This document shows, piece by piece, positions 37,601 to 48,700 of a DNA stretch of 64,000 nucleotides. Source of the DNA: Blattamonas nauphoetae (taxonomy: Eukaryota > Preaxostyla > Oxymonadida); NCBI GenBank assembly GCA_033064195.1, contig JARBJD010000351.1, positions 1-64,000 on the forward strand, given 5' to 3'. Position 1 is the first letter of the stretch; the number at the start of each line of letters is the position of its first letter. The translations under genes and the position numbers were made by a program. Below the pieces are notes generated by a model. That model worked only from the letters and a program-made list of their open reading frames with translations, was not told the origin of the DNA and made no database searches.

Positions 37601-40282
37601 ACCATGGTCTTCGGCCATTGTTGACTGGATAAACATCACAGACAGTTTGTGGATTTGGAGGCGTGGCTCGGTTCCGTCCATATACGTTCCCACTTGGAAG
37701 AAGAGCAGAATAGAATCAAAACCAGAGTTGTTTCCGCCCAATGGATTCAAATAGAATGTGAAACACTTGAAAGGTCCTATGAAGGTCTTTGGTGACGTGT
37801 TGTCTGTCGGATTTGTTGAAGCTGTCGGTTGCGAAGCTGCACTGGATCCGTCATCGTTCTTTGGTGACGTGTTGTCTGTCGGATTTGTTGAGGCTGACGG
37901 TTGCGAAGCTGCACTGGATCCGTCATCGTTCTTTGGTGACGTGTTGTCTGTCGGATTTGTTGAGGCTGTCGGTTGCGAAGCTGCACTGGATCCGGCATCG
38001 TTCTTCGGAAGTTCTCGCCAAGTAACTCCGTTCAGCGTCGCACAATTCTCGAACAAACACTCAAAGTTTTGGGGAAGCGGGCGGAGCTTTTCTGGTGAAA
38101 TTGTTTTGAGATCGGGGAGTTCCGCAGAACTCATGTTTGACGGGCCACGCAAGAAGACGTATGCTTCTCCGATTGTTGGTGGCAGCTTGATTCCGACATC
38201 TTTGGTTGGATCGTTCGATGCTTTCAGAATTTGAGCCCCGCCAAAGGCTCTTTTTGGCTGGCTGATAAAAAAACCCCGTGTAATCGCATCTGAAACGAAT
38301 GTGTGGAAAATCGCCCCCTTCTCTTGAGAATGCTCGGGATGATTCTTCATTGTTTGGAGAAATTCGACATAGCTCGCTTTTGCTTGCACTCCAAATACAT
38401 GCATTATATTGCGTTTCGCCAAATCTGATGCAAATTCTGTGTGCCAGTTATTGCAGTCGAATTGGGGACATGTGAAATGAATCAGTTTGTGTGAGACATC
38501 CAGCTCGAAGAGGTCTTTTGCACTTTTTGGGATCCCCGTTTTCGGGTCTTTTGAGATACTTTTCAGCGCTCTGGAAGATTCAGTTGGATTCAAGACAAAG
38601 CGTGGAATGAACGAGAAGAGTTCAACTCCACGTTGAACGGCCACATCGTCCTCGGGTTCGACAACTGAAATAGTCGGGATTGTATTGAGGAACGCCGCTT
38701 CCTCCTGAGGAGCGTACTTCGGAACGGTCGATTCGATGATAATGTATGATGGAGCTTTTGGTGTATCGTTGAGTGTCCTCCATCTCAAACCCTTCGGTGA
38801 ACTGAAGAGAACATGAAACTCGTCTGTATTCAGTTGCGAACCATCAGTAAGTTGATGGCTGAGAAAAATGATGAGAAACGGCACAAACTCGTCAATGACA
38901 TGCCATCTGGTGTCTTTGAGGGAGTTCTGAATGGAGTATTTATAGTTGAGAGTTGATCCGGCTTCGATTTTCGATCCTTCCCTGATGATTGATCCAGCTT
39001 CGACATACGTATCGGTTGTGATCGGCTCTAAGTCGTTGAGCCGACGACGTTTTGCACTGATATCCTTGAGGAGCACGTATGAACCTTCGCTGAAGAAGGT
39101 ATCGGCCTCGACAATCTGATCGAATTCTGTTAGTTCTCCCTCTCTGCGAATCGATCTTTTTTTGGGTGTTGACTTCAAGCTGAGAGTGTTGCCCTTTTCA
39201 TCAATGAATTGTGTACCTGGATCGGTACTGTTCTGATAAATCCAAGAACCATAGATCAGAGATGATCCTTTCAATAAAATCATTCTTTCCTTGACTAGGT
39301 AAGGCCCTACCCGATTGACCCGTTTCATCTCGTAAAATACTGAGCCTTTCGCTACCTGTGATCCGCGCACAATTTTTGATGGTTGTGTGAGAAACATGTC
39401 TTTTTTGATTGATCGCACTTTCTTTAGTGGGAATGATTTTTGGGTTCCCATCAAAAGACGCACGAAATAGGGGAAGTACTCCACACTTGGTACAGAGACT
39501 TGTCCCAGGAAAGAAGTTCTGGATGTTTCAAGATTGTTCAGCACCCCTCGATATTTTGTCGTGAGGTATGGGGTGTCCATCTTTTCAGTCTGCTGCCTGA
39601 TTTCGTTTTGAGCTTCTTCCGAGAGCGGGAAGTAATCAACATCATAAGTGTACAGATAGGAGGGGGTATCAAAGTCGACTGGTCCATGTACAGTTCTCGA
39701 CTTGATGTTCACCATTCCCATTGATTTCGGATCTCGCTTTGAAAACACGAATGTGCCTTCTCCTTCTTTCTTTGTCGTGACATCCTGAAATGATTGACAG
39801 AACAATGCAAAGTGACATACTTTCACGCCATGGCTCATCAACAACGTGATGAATGGAAATCTGCATGCGGATTTCCCTATCCCAGGTGTTCCCGTAACAA
39901 CATTGAGGAATTTGGGGAGTTTAGATTCAGTGTTAGAAATAAAGTCTGTCTTTTTGTGATTTTTGAAAAGTTGTGCATTGATAATCAAGTGACCAAAGAG
40001 AGAGTACGCTGACGCTCGGAACAAGTATGGGGAAAGTGTATCGATTTCATTCGAGACTCGTGCTGATGTTTGAAATGATTGATAGCAGAAACGTGAAAGA
40101 TCGGTAATAATCTCATTCCCAAGTTCAGTTTCGTAATCAGGAAAGTCATCGCGTTGAAGTACTCCAACGCATGAATCTATGACAAGCCGAAGTTTTCGGT
40201 AAAGCAGCAGATTGTTTGAGACGGGCTCCGGAAAATCACTCGGATTGTGCGACCGTTGACACGTGCTTGTTGGTTGTGTCAT
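34676..40282 (-). CDS. Giant P-loop NTPase resembling RHS/Crinkler-type NTPases
   Basis: 1868 residues in one frame. Walker A is GTPGIGKS (131-138), a form typical of trypanosome retrotransposon-hot-spot (RHS) and Crinkler NTPases. A likely Walker B is HVIDEF (461-466), followed by FSSPKG (493-498), matching the SSP motif after Walker B in that family. Between them (about 305-450) lie repeated GS-turn motifs (AKGSVFYE, LKGSSLIYGSWIY, EAGSIIREGSKIEAGS), like a small left-handed beta-helix inserted in the NTPase. Residues ~765-835 hold a 24-residue repeat three times. Further on there is a C2H2-like finger (CYYCGLILEELFVDHICNH), and the C-terminal ~500 residues are helical. It ends in TAG. The role is unknown; RHS proteins are nuclear and linked to transcription, Crinklers to pathogen effectors. 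Confidence 0.8.
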   Translation of the reverse strand: MTQPTSTCQRSHNPSDFPEPVSNNLLLYRKLRLVIDSCVGVLQRDDFPDYETELGNEIITDLSRFCYQSFQTSARVSNEIDTLSPYLFRASAYSLFGHLIINAQLFKNHKKTDFISNTESKLPKFLNVVTGTPGIGKSACRFPFITLLMSHGVKVCHFALFCQSFQDVTTKKEGEGTFVFSKRDPKSMGMVNIKSRTVHGPVDFDTPSYLYTYDVDYFPLSEEAQNEIRQQTEKMDTPYLTTKYRGVLNNLETSRTSFLGQVSVPSVEYFPYFVRLLMGTQKSFPLKKVRSIKKDMFLTQPSKIVRGSQVAKGSVFYEMKRVNRVGPYLVKERMILLKGSSLIYGSWIYQNSTDPGTQFIDEKGNTLSLKSTPKKRSIRREGELTEFDQIVEADTFFSEGSYVLLKDISAKRRRLNDLEPITTDTYVEAGSIIREGSKIEAGSTLNYKYSIQNSLKDTRWHVIDEFVPFLIIFLSHQLTDGSQLNTDEFHVLFSSPKGLRWRTLNDTPKAPSYIIIESTVPKYAPQEEAAFLNTIPTISVVEPEDDVAVQRGVELFSFIPRFVLNPTESSRALKSISKDPKTGIPKSAKDLFELDVSHKLIHFTCPQFDCNNWHTEFASDLAKRNIMHVFGVQAKASYVEFLQTMKNHPEHSQEKGAIFHTFVSDAITRGFFISQPKRAFGGAQILKASNDPTKDVGIKLPPTIGEAYVFLRGPSNMSSAELPDLKTISPEKLRPLPQNFECLFENCATLNGVTWRELPKNDAGSSAASQPTASTNPTDNTSPKNDDGSSAASQPSASTNPTDNTSPKNDDGSSAASQPTASTNPTDNTSPKTFIGPFKCFTFYLNPLGGNNSGFDSILLFFQVGTYMDGTEPRLQIHKLSVMFIQSTMAEDHGLSDSGPNLMYLWVCLFCTVYGLNPDQIYPHLFYVTPPMGEIKTNYGKGASTEFFMKAHNIWEMCYYPEDPKSEENVELVEPKRHLMVNNVNPLPANDNPNHFRCYYCGLILEELFVDHICNHVRPKKSEGPSGPGTAWTVASSNIGIGMFDHPKPKKGVPIPSYTTTFVFNLWSNTSGGVDDRSDARKRVFEIELTYQEIGIFPNIHKSPRTFDIMNVVMVPFDQAVTPYHDPAVLDQPKTPRNCEFTIRPTQPLPNFFSLVPPISKDSISNRPNDEPPPFELVLAISDNLGAKPETLGLDVSNPKSHLHATLQMVHLWINGYQITFSKTKSLTIHEKKITPRNDFVELARWNDLRIPICPMHVPVSCYGKLPVIINQTSRYTLSDLRTLILSPDQSDSSISAEDMFIDFIVQGEDLPPDTVPRLLRAKAAKTPLVPDDLALLYERIPHLKEPERNDYDLQLLLSVVNGTRNHISEIMGSCCEYLDFPLKIPDSSVLDTMKQSLDNGYSAARQRLKPFLDRLKRGNRNFEDFGENSFEFKCLEDDALLPRWHQGLLIPWIMKGTVTRAKKYSKKLLSSDALQPDDKWVLIAAMMVHAPISQSEQTYLNGVIKESFSDQFQEDLLSLVNHYSEQSLEEVVCQSNQTRTKLWNQTLFHLRMNEALIPDEAGFLCGLFLRQAQKPKDLDGLINKITNCPISWKDQETLIALVNGLPRLTFQLRKDMMPNPPSLTEEERSGLVSKIEQSTLSEAERNILVNTLNHVESLTFQQRENMDKLMEKIPFSKTEKDALKIQFYYTYLLCSDTTLVHRSILHQLTSTQKTIKELFEIFRGTTTTPLDEKRKDTLKAALNESRSSIAETHRLLFERLKAKRFSRKDYAVLLCCPNGGRSFYLPGLDLLFQDPQSSLAESTEPNSEDDEEPKHRISFTDFKTPNPLRMSNFSDIEFKQNFDSIHNLEGDADFYSPRRSDAKEEME
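37785..38003 (-). repeat. 72-bp coding tandem repeat, three copies
   Basis: Three nearly identical copies encode the 24-residue unit N-D-(D/A)-GSSAASQP(T/S)ASTNPTDNTSPK inside the giant NTPase gene. The unit is Ser/Thr/Pro/Asn-rich, probably a flexible linker. The near-identity at DNA level shows recent expansion and predicts length variation between strains or alleles. Confidence 0.92.
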
Positions 40283-40490
40283 CGTGGAGCAGAAGAGTAT
40301 TTAACTGTTAGATCATAGATTCCCAAATCATGGTCAGATCCACTTGATTTCTCGTCTCAGGGCTCGCATCCCGAGTTTTCAACTTGAATTCCAAAAACAG
40401 ATCATCGCATGCCGTCTCAAAATTCGATTGGAAGTGCATTTCAGAAGTGTATTGTTCAGTTTCAGTAAAGTTGCCGATCTTGCCCTGAGA

Positions 40491-42667
40491 TTATGTTTCG
40501 ATGTTCTTGACAGGTTGAGGACACGAACGACTCTTTTGGAGAAATTCAAGTTGTTCTTGTAAGAATTCCATGAGTCGCACTGTCCTATCCGAATAACTGC
40601 ATGGCAAATTGAACAAAGTGTGCTCGATTCCATCTTTGGACAGAGAATCGAGGATGAGTGATAGATCTGGAGCATTCGAGAGAAAGAGGGACAGGGTTTC
40701 AAGAAAAAGATCGACAGAAATGTCTGTGAGACGATGGTTGCACCGATACCACTTGAAGGTGAAGAGGGCGTCAAGAAGGTGACTCTTTTCGATTTCGGCG
40801 AAAATCGCTTCACTTGGATGCAGAACTAAACTGTGGACAACAAACAAATCATCAAAAAACGATGTAGATGTCTCATCTAATAACCTGTTTGACAGGAATT
40901 GCAGAAAATCCTGGCTTGGCTGGAATCCAGGGAACGTTTCATTCAGGACACGCCAGGAGTTCTGCTCCGTGCCTCCGGCAATATTCGAGAAACAAAAAGA
41001 TAGCTTCTGCAAGGCGGTTTGGATGCGGGTTGTGAATGTGTTCGGGATGTTTATTTGTCCGTGATCATGAATCCGCGAAGATGAGAGTTCGAAAGCAAGT
41101 TCCTCTTCCGTCGCGAGCTTGGAGCAATCCACTAACATCAGTATTTTCAGCGTTTCCCTCCACAATTCTCCATGGGTCTCATCCCTTGCATCCAATTGTG
41201 CCGAAACAAGAACCGACCAGTCAAGAGCGAGTCTGTCATCCCAAATGGTCTGGATGATGTGGAAACACTGTCCGAGTGTGGGAAGAAGACCAGCATTGAT
41301 GTAGAAAGCAACCAAATCATCCGTTCCAGTCATGGCTGTTCCCAAAAGCAACAAAATCTTCGCGACGATGTCAAAATATCCTCCCATCTCTGTCACAATG
41401 GTTGTATGGAAGGTACCTCCTTCTAATGGTTGGATGTCTGTCTGCATCTCGTGAGTTTGTTTGCGGCATTGAACAATTCGGTGTTGGAGCTGGGCAAGAT
41501 TCAAAACGGTGAGAGCACGATAAGCACTGGACAGACCATCACATGCGAACGACAGGAGGGAAATCACAAGGTGTGGGAACGTTTGGATGTGAGGAGGGAA
41601 GAAGGAAGGCATGGGAACTTGATAGAGGACAGAGGTGATCGTTCGGAGTTGATCCTTGTCAACCATGAGTAAGTTAACAGCATTGTCAATGCAACAAGAA
41701 CAACCTGACACGAACACCTGAAATACAAAGCTGATGATCTCCGCCGGGACTCCCTTTTTGGTGACCATCGCAAGATTTTTGTAGGTTCTGAGGAGATAAT
41801 GGGGTGAAGCTGTGTATTCCGGCAAAACCATCACAGTTTGAGGAAATGCCAGGGTTGAGAATTTTGGGATATTCCCAAGTGATTGGATATGCCAAGCAGG
41901 CTTTTCGACAAATCTTGTTGCGAGGAGCGTCAGAGATGGCACAAAAATATCGAAAATTCCGAGTGCTTCGAGAATACAAGCAAAGTCCTGTTGATCATGA
42001 TCAAAGATCGTGATGTTGTTGAGGAAGCGCCATGCCTGAATCAGTGTGAAGGAGAAAATGATGAAAACCATTGATATGACTCGAAGAGAAGCGCTGTGAG
42101 TAAAATGAAAGATCGTTCTGAGAATATTCTCACCAAAGCAATGGTGGACATCATCTGTGGGCAAGACGGCTGATCAAGACAATATAACGGAAATCAAGGA
42201 TGAATGGCTCCAAACCAATGTTCGTGAATATCCACAAGATTTCAACCTTGAAGAACATAAACATCCAGAAAGCTCAACCGTTATCCTTTCATCTTGTGAG
42301 CACATCAAATGTCTGGTCAACATGGGAATTGCATTTTGCTGAATCAGTCTTTCGCGGGTTCCGACGGTATGAACTGTGAAGAAAGTTAACGAAAGAAAAA
42401 TGGCTTACTGGTTAATTTCCGAAGGGCCATGAGCGGTTCAAGAATATCTAATCGGTCCTCTGCACACAGATCTGCAAGAATTTGTGTGAAATCCTGACAC
42501 GAATCATCTGAAAGAATGCGTGGAACGAACCTGGTCTGACACAGCGATAGGTTGTATGTCATCATCAGTTCTGTCAATGTCGTAATTAAACGTGGTTCTC
42601 CTTCGATTGCGCAGGACAATCGTGTTCGTTTGAGTTGATTGTATCCGTTCTGATGTATTTTGCACAT
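40491..42667 (-). CDS. ARM/HEAT-like host protein with two introns
   Basis: My model: exon 1 at 42667-42409, a 35-nt intron (42408-42374, GTAAGC...TTCACAG), exon 2 at 42373-42263, a 108-nt intron (42262-42155, GTTTATG...CCCACAG), and exon 3 from 42154 to the TAA at 40491-40493. The frame holds across both joins. The protein (about 677 residues) is helical with ARM/HEAT-style pairs (LIQQNAIPMLTRHLMCSQDE across the exons, then GIFDIFVPSLTLLATRF, DLVAFYINAGLLPTLGQCF). No enzyme motif or membrane anchor. It probably serves as a scaffold, and the family seems expanded in this kind of genome. Its start lies only 36 nt from the end of the next upstream gene. Confidence 0.75.
42374..42408 (-). other. 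35-nt spliceosomal intron
   Basis: On the minus strand it begins GTAAGCC, has a TTAAC branch-point-like motif and a pyrimidine tract, and ends TTCACAG. Removing it keeps the ARM/HEAT-like frame open (…RKLT then IHTVGTRERLIQQN). The size is close to the 36-nt candidate at 49989-50024, so introns of about 35 nt may be the norm in this genome. Confidence 0.75.
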
Positions 42668-42702
42668 AGTTCAGGTTCTCCGAGAAGCGAGTGTGGTTCG
42701 TT

Positions 42703-45700
42703 TTATACATTTGTGTGGGTGGTGAACAGGACTGTCCGAGAGTGACCCCATACAGGGGGCCACGAGGATCTGGGACTGAATTTTTCTCCACCAGTATTAC
42801 ATGATTTGACTTTTCCTTCAAATTCACCAGAGAAAGTGGTCATTCTCCATATTTTGAAAAAATTCCGAGATAATCTAAAATTCACCAAAATGAAGTGCGG
42901 GTGTTTGCGATCAATTGTCCCTTGTCCTATCGAGTGGTCCTCTGTGACTCTCGTCCCTCCAACTTCACTGAAGCATCCGGCCTTCCTCATGCGAAGTGTC
43001 GACATTAACGGCTTCCCTTTCATCCTCATCTCGTTCCAAAGATCAACAGCAATCGAAACTTCTGCTGATCCCATCACATTCATCTGAGACGCTCCCATCT
43101 CTTCTCCTCGAATCATCGCCTGACTCATCGTCGAGCACCACAGAGAGAAGTACCCACAACGAGGATGGTCTCTTCCAGTTTCTGAAATCCCAATTGGCCC
43201 ACTTCCTGCTTTCAGATAGAACACCAGCGACGTCGCCAGTTCTTCCGACTTGTCCACACTCCACAGCCACTCCTCGTCCACTCCAACACCATATGACCCA
43301 TCCAACCGGTCATCCGAGGAACGCAGCCACGACGACAGATCCTTCCCTTCCAGCCAGATGAAGCGAGGCACAGTGTTCGTTTGTGTTGTGAAAGAGTATT
43401 TTAGGTTTGTGAGAGTGAACTCGGGGATCTTCGATGGAGAAGAGATCGAAGTGAACGACACGAACAAGCCATCTCCGACTCCATTCGACACAGAAACTGA
43501 TTTCAGCAAGACAGAATCGACAAGTAGTTTCATCCCTTCTTCCATCTCGCTTTCAAGAACCCCACCATTTCCTTCTTTTCGGTTGATCGACGAGAAATTG
43601 GACGAGTTGAGCTTGAAAGTGCCAGCGGTATGTGAGATCAGAGCAGATGAAGAGAGGACAAATGACGAGAAAGAACACTGCGAGATGTCAGCTGATCCTG
43701 TTTCTGAGATTGTGAGCAACGACAACGAACGAGTTGTCGAGTCGCTCTGAACGACAAGCTGGGCGAGTGTGAGCAGAGACTGATTAACGATGAAGCCACC
43801 ACTCGATTTGACAGTAACCAAAACAAAGTCATCAAACGGAGAGATGGTGGTGTCGTGAGTGCCAATTGAGATGGACGAGGCGAGAGAGGATTCGGAGTGG
43901 ATGATGAGTGAGTGGGCTCCAATTCTGTCGAGATGCGAGTGAGCCAAGTCCAGTCCGAAACATCTCCGATTTGTCAGACCACAGCCAGACACGTCTTTTC
44001 CACCTGTTCCAGTTGAGATAGTGTCGCCTTTGAAATCTGCGAGGAAAGCGAGGAGACTCACTGAACGAAAATCAGATGCCGACTTCTCTGAAAGGTCTGT
44101 CCCCCACAGCAGAGAATCGTTGGTGGTTGTGGAGAGAGAGGTGATTGTTGTCTGCCAGTTCGACTTGGTTATGAGAGAGGAGAGTGAATGACCTTCAACA
44201 AACACCCAACTTCCCTTTTCCGACGATTCACACAAACATGAATTGTCAAACGTCGATTTGACGATCAAATTGGAGGATGAGACAGCTGCAACAGAAGAAA
44301 TAAAGATCACTCCTCCCTTTCCACCCGATGAACATGAGAACGAGCCTCCTTCAATCAGGAGACGGTCCGTTGGCAAAGAGAGTGTTGAGTAGATCACACT
44401 TCCATCGCCGATCACTTTTGTGACATTCACGATCGTGCATCCGGTCATTTCGACCTGTCCCCCGTTTTGTTCGATCAGACTCGACGAAGCCAGTTCGAAG
44501 AGATGAGCAAAGAGCATGTTTGTGTTGGTCAGAATGAGAGAGCCAGATGAGACAGAGAAGAGTGGTGTGGTGGATGGTGGTGAAACGGCTGTTGTCTGAA
44601 CTGAGAGAGAGGAGAGGGAGAGCGATCCACTCGAGACTAGAAATACTGAATTGGTGATGGCATCAGGAAGAGACACAATGTGATTCGTCAGAGTCAGAGA
44701 GGTCGATGGCTGAACGCTGAATTGTGCCGATGATGTCAGCGACACCACAAACGAAGAGGACTCTGAAGAGATCACAGAACCTGTCGATTTCGCGAGGAGA
44801 GGGGATGAGAGCGAGGTGTCTGATTCAAGAATGATTGATTGGTTTGCTTGAGTCAGTTTATCGTGAGCAACGAGGAGAGACGAGCATGGCAGTTGTTCAA
44901 TTCCACAATTTGGATGGTCTTGCCCAGCGGTGTTTATGTGTACTGATCCACTTGTGTGCGGATGCCAGAAATACAGAAGACTCCTCTCTTCCCATCCTTC
45001 TTTTCCAATGAAGCAATTCTTCTCTGTTTCTGAGAAGAGAGAGTTGGTTGGAAGAGGAATGGTCGATATGAAATCAAGAAACGGTGAAGTTGCGGCTGTC
45101 TGGCTGAGATTGCCAGAAAAAACAAAAATGAGTGATCCTGTCCCGTTTGACGCAATTTTGTTGAAGATCGACGAAGAATCCGTGACGAATGTTGCATCCA
45201 TTTCGAGAAGGATGGTTGTTCCTTTGTCGGGATGAGTGAACTGCACATTTTTGATGGTCGAGTCAGTGAGTCGAAGTGTTCCTTCGCGATGCACTTCGAA
45301 GAGTGTGATCAAGTCAGAATGGAGAAGAGTGTTGGTATCTGTGCCTATTTGACAGGAGGAGAGGTGAAATTCACCTTTCGAAGCCAGAAAGACAGGAGAC
45401 GACGAGCATGTGGGATCAATCAGCATCTCAAGTGATGAAAGAAGAAGAACAGCCGAATCATCGTCGACTCCAAACTGCGCTGCCGATTGGAGACTGAGAA
45501 CCTGTCTGGCAGTTTGTGATTTGATGGAAAGCGATGATTTAGCGACGAATGGCGATTCTAGAAGAGTTGAGTTGGCGAGGACGATGGAGTGGATGGAGTG
45601 ATTCGTGGAGGAGCGAAGAGAGGCCTCGAAGGTCGAGCAGGGTAGAGCAGATGATCCACAGTTGATGTGAGGACTGGAATGCGCTGTCGACGAAACAAGA

Positions 45701-48700
45701 ATTGTGTTGGACGGACCATCCTCCAACATCAACAGAAGAGACAGCTCAAACAGGCCAGAAGTGGGAGGAAGAGAGCGATCCTGTCCGTAGAACCAGCTCG
45801 GCTCCGCTCCTTCCACAACACTTCCACTCCAACGCTCTTTCGTGATTGACTTGTCCAAATTTGATGTTTTCACAAGAATGGCTTTTCCTTTCATTTCAGT
45901 CGAGCATGAACACGACAAGAAGAGGGTGTTCAGAACAGAAATCGGTCCATCGGTGTCGATCTCAACAATCATCCGTGTTGACTTGAAGGACGAGATGCTG
46001 ACAGAGCGAAGAGTGATGGCAGCTGACAGCACAACATCGGCTGATGGAGGGATGAGCTGAACGAGTGGATGGGTGAGCATCGCTGTTCCACCTGTCGATG
46101 TGTTGAATGTGCACGAATCAATCAAAACAGGCCGACCACTCGATTTGATCAACACCTTCGAATATTCTGTTCCATCTGAACACACCACACCAACATCAGA
46201 TACAATCAGACAATCTCCATCCGCCTCCAAATCAAACAACCCACACTTCGCAATCGGACGAAGATCGAGTCCAGAGACGGATAGTTTGGCCTTGTTCTGG
46301 ATTGTAAAGAGCGACGACGATGTTGTCGATGGAACAATCTCCACAATCGTCCGAAGAACTGCCGCTTCCGAAGGAATCTCCGCGGTTGTCCCACTCACCG
46401 ACACGTCTTGATCCGACACAACCACTCCTGTCTCGTTGTATGTCATGTTCCACACAAATTGGATCGACTGTGGGAAGTTCTCCCCAGATGCATACTTCTT
46501 CGTCAGATGCTTGATTCCATACCCGAGTGTGGCACAGAATTTCGATGTCCATTTGCAGTTCAGTGTGTCTTCTCCGCTCTTTCCTGTCATAATTTCAGTG
46601 ATCGAGCCATTCACTGACACTTTCGGTGTTGGGATCAGGAGACCGATCCGCTCCGAATCAGACGATGGTCGACCTTCGATCGCGACGTGGTGATCAGGAC
46701 TCATCGAACCACCGCCGAAGGAAGCAATGGAACCTGTTTCTTTTTCTTTGAACAGATCTGACGTGATGAAGACGTCGATTCCCAGTGCGGCGGCGTTTCC
46801 TTCGAATCTGGCGTGGTTGGTCGACGAGCTGTTAAAGAGGATAGGTGTCGAGTGAGTCGAAGTCCCAGAAACGAACAATGCTCCCCCTCTTCCCAATGAG
46901 TTTGATGCGGCCGAGTTGTCTCCAACTGCCAAACATTCTGAGAATGTTGTGGCGAAGGCCGATGTGCTTTCGTGTGTGATCAGAATCGTCTTCGAGCCAG
47001 AAAGTTCAATCGCCACCGCTCCTCCGTTTCTTGCTCGGCATTTCTTGAACGACGAGCTCAAACTTAGCAATGAGCAGTTGGTTGCGTGGAACACTGCTCC
47101 GTCTCGATCAGATGTCACATTCTCGATCGACGAAGTTGTAAAATTGACACTCGTTGCTGAGCATTCCATCAACGAGCAGCCAACCAGGTTCAGGCCAGAA
47201 GGTGCGGAGAATGTGACCCCTGAGAATGAGAGTGACCCTCCGTTGCATTGGATGAATGGGACGATCTGATGTGACACAGCGAACGTGAGTTTGGCATCCT
47301 CGAAGGAGAGTTTGGTGGCATCTGACGAAACAACAATCGGAGTGACGGTGAATGTGTCAGCGAGAGAGATGTGAGTTTCTCGAAAAAGAAGAGAACCAGT
47401 TCGACCAACTGAGACCAGTCTTGTGGTGAAAACTTCCGGTTTGAGGGTGCATGACCAAACGATGACTGACTTCTTGATGACTTCGAATGGTGTGAAGGCT
47501 TGTGTCCCTGTAATACGAAGAAACACGCCAGTTGAGGATTCCATCAGAGCATCAATCTCCTCTTGAAATCCTCTGAACCACGACAGTGGAACACCCTGCT
47601 CAAAGTCCGTTGCGAATGGATGATCGATTCCGTTTGGAGTGAAGCATCGGTACGGGCACACAAGGTTGGATTGTGAAGTGTCGTTGACGAGAATGTGTGG
47701 GAGAGCACTGAGAGATCGACAATTCGAGATTGAGCTGATTCTGTATGGAACAAAGTCGGAGTGAGCGATGTCATTTCCGGAAAGGGAGAGAGAAGTGTTG
47801 GCTGTGTTCTTCGTGAAGAGGATCGATGCAAAATAGACTTGGCTGGTTGATGATGAAGCGATGAGATTCAAACAGCCAGCTCGCCCTGATGATGAGCAAT
47901 GAGCCATGTTTGTCTGTGTGAACGAGATCTTTCCAGATGTCTTCGAATCAATGCAACTGCCTCCGTTCCCGTTCAGACGAGTGATTTCCATGAACCAGGC
48001 AGCGTGTAAAGTGACGGTTGCGCTTCCTGTGATTTCGATGGCTGCATGATTCTGCATCTTGATCGAACTCAACCAGCTGCTGTGTACGGTCGAGGTGCCA
48101 GACGAGAACGAGAGGAGAGGGACGAGATGGCCAGACATGCATTCGACCTTCACATTCGACAGTAACGACTGGTTGGTCGACTGCATTGCGAAGATCGTCG
48201 AACTTGGATCCGTCGGTTTCAACGAGAGTGACATCAGAGTCACATTGCCACCACCAGAGACAACACACGATGCTTTGAGAGTGGTGAACGTGGATGTGTT
48301 TACAAAGAAGCCGAGGCCTCGGATTTCGACATGTTTGGAGATGTCGAGAGAGCCTTCCTCGAAGATCCCATTTCCGATGTTGATGAGAGATGAGCCTGTG
48401 CTGAGTTGTGATAGAGCTACAGCCAGATTCTCACATGGATCTCCCTCCGAACATGGACCATTCTCTCCAGATTCCACGAAGAATACATTGGAGAATGACG
48501 AGGCAGACGGGGAAGGGAGAAGGATGTCCTCTTGGGGATGAATTCCATTTTGAAGATTGTCAAGATAATAGCCATACTTTGGTGTGTCTGACGTCGATGT
48601 GCATCCAAACACTGTTGTATCATCCATTCCATTTGAAGAAGGAGAAAGCCCGAAGATGTCGTTGCCTCGATAATGCGCGAGTTGTGTTGGATCATTTTCG

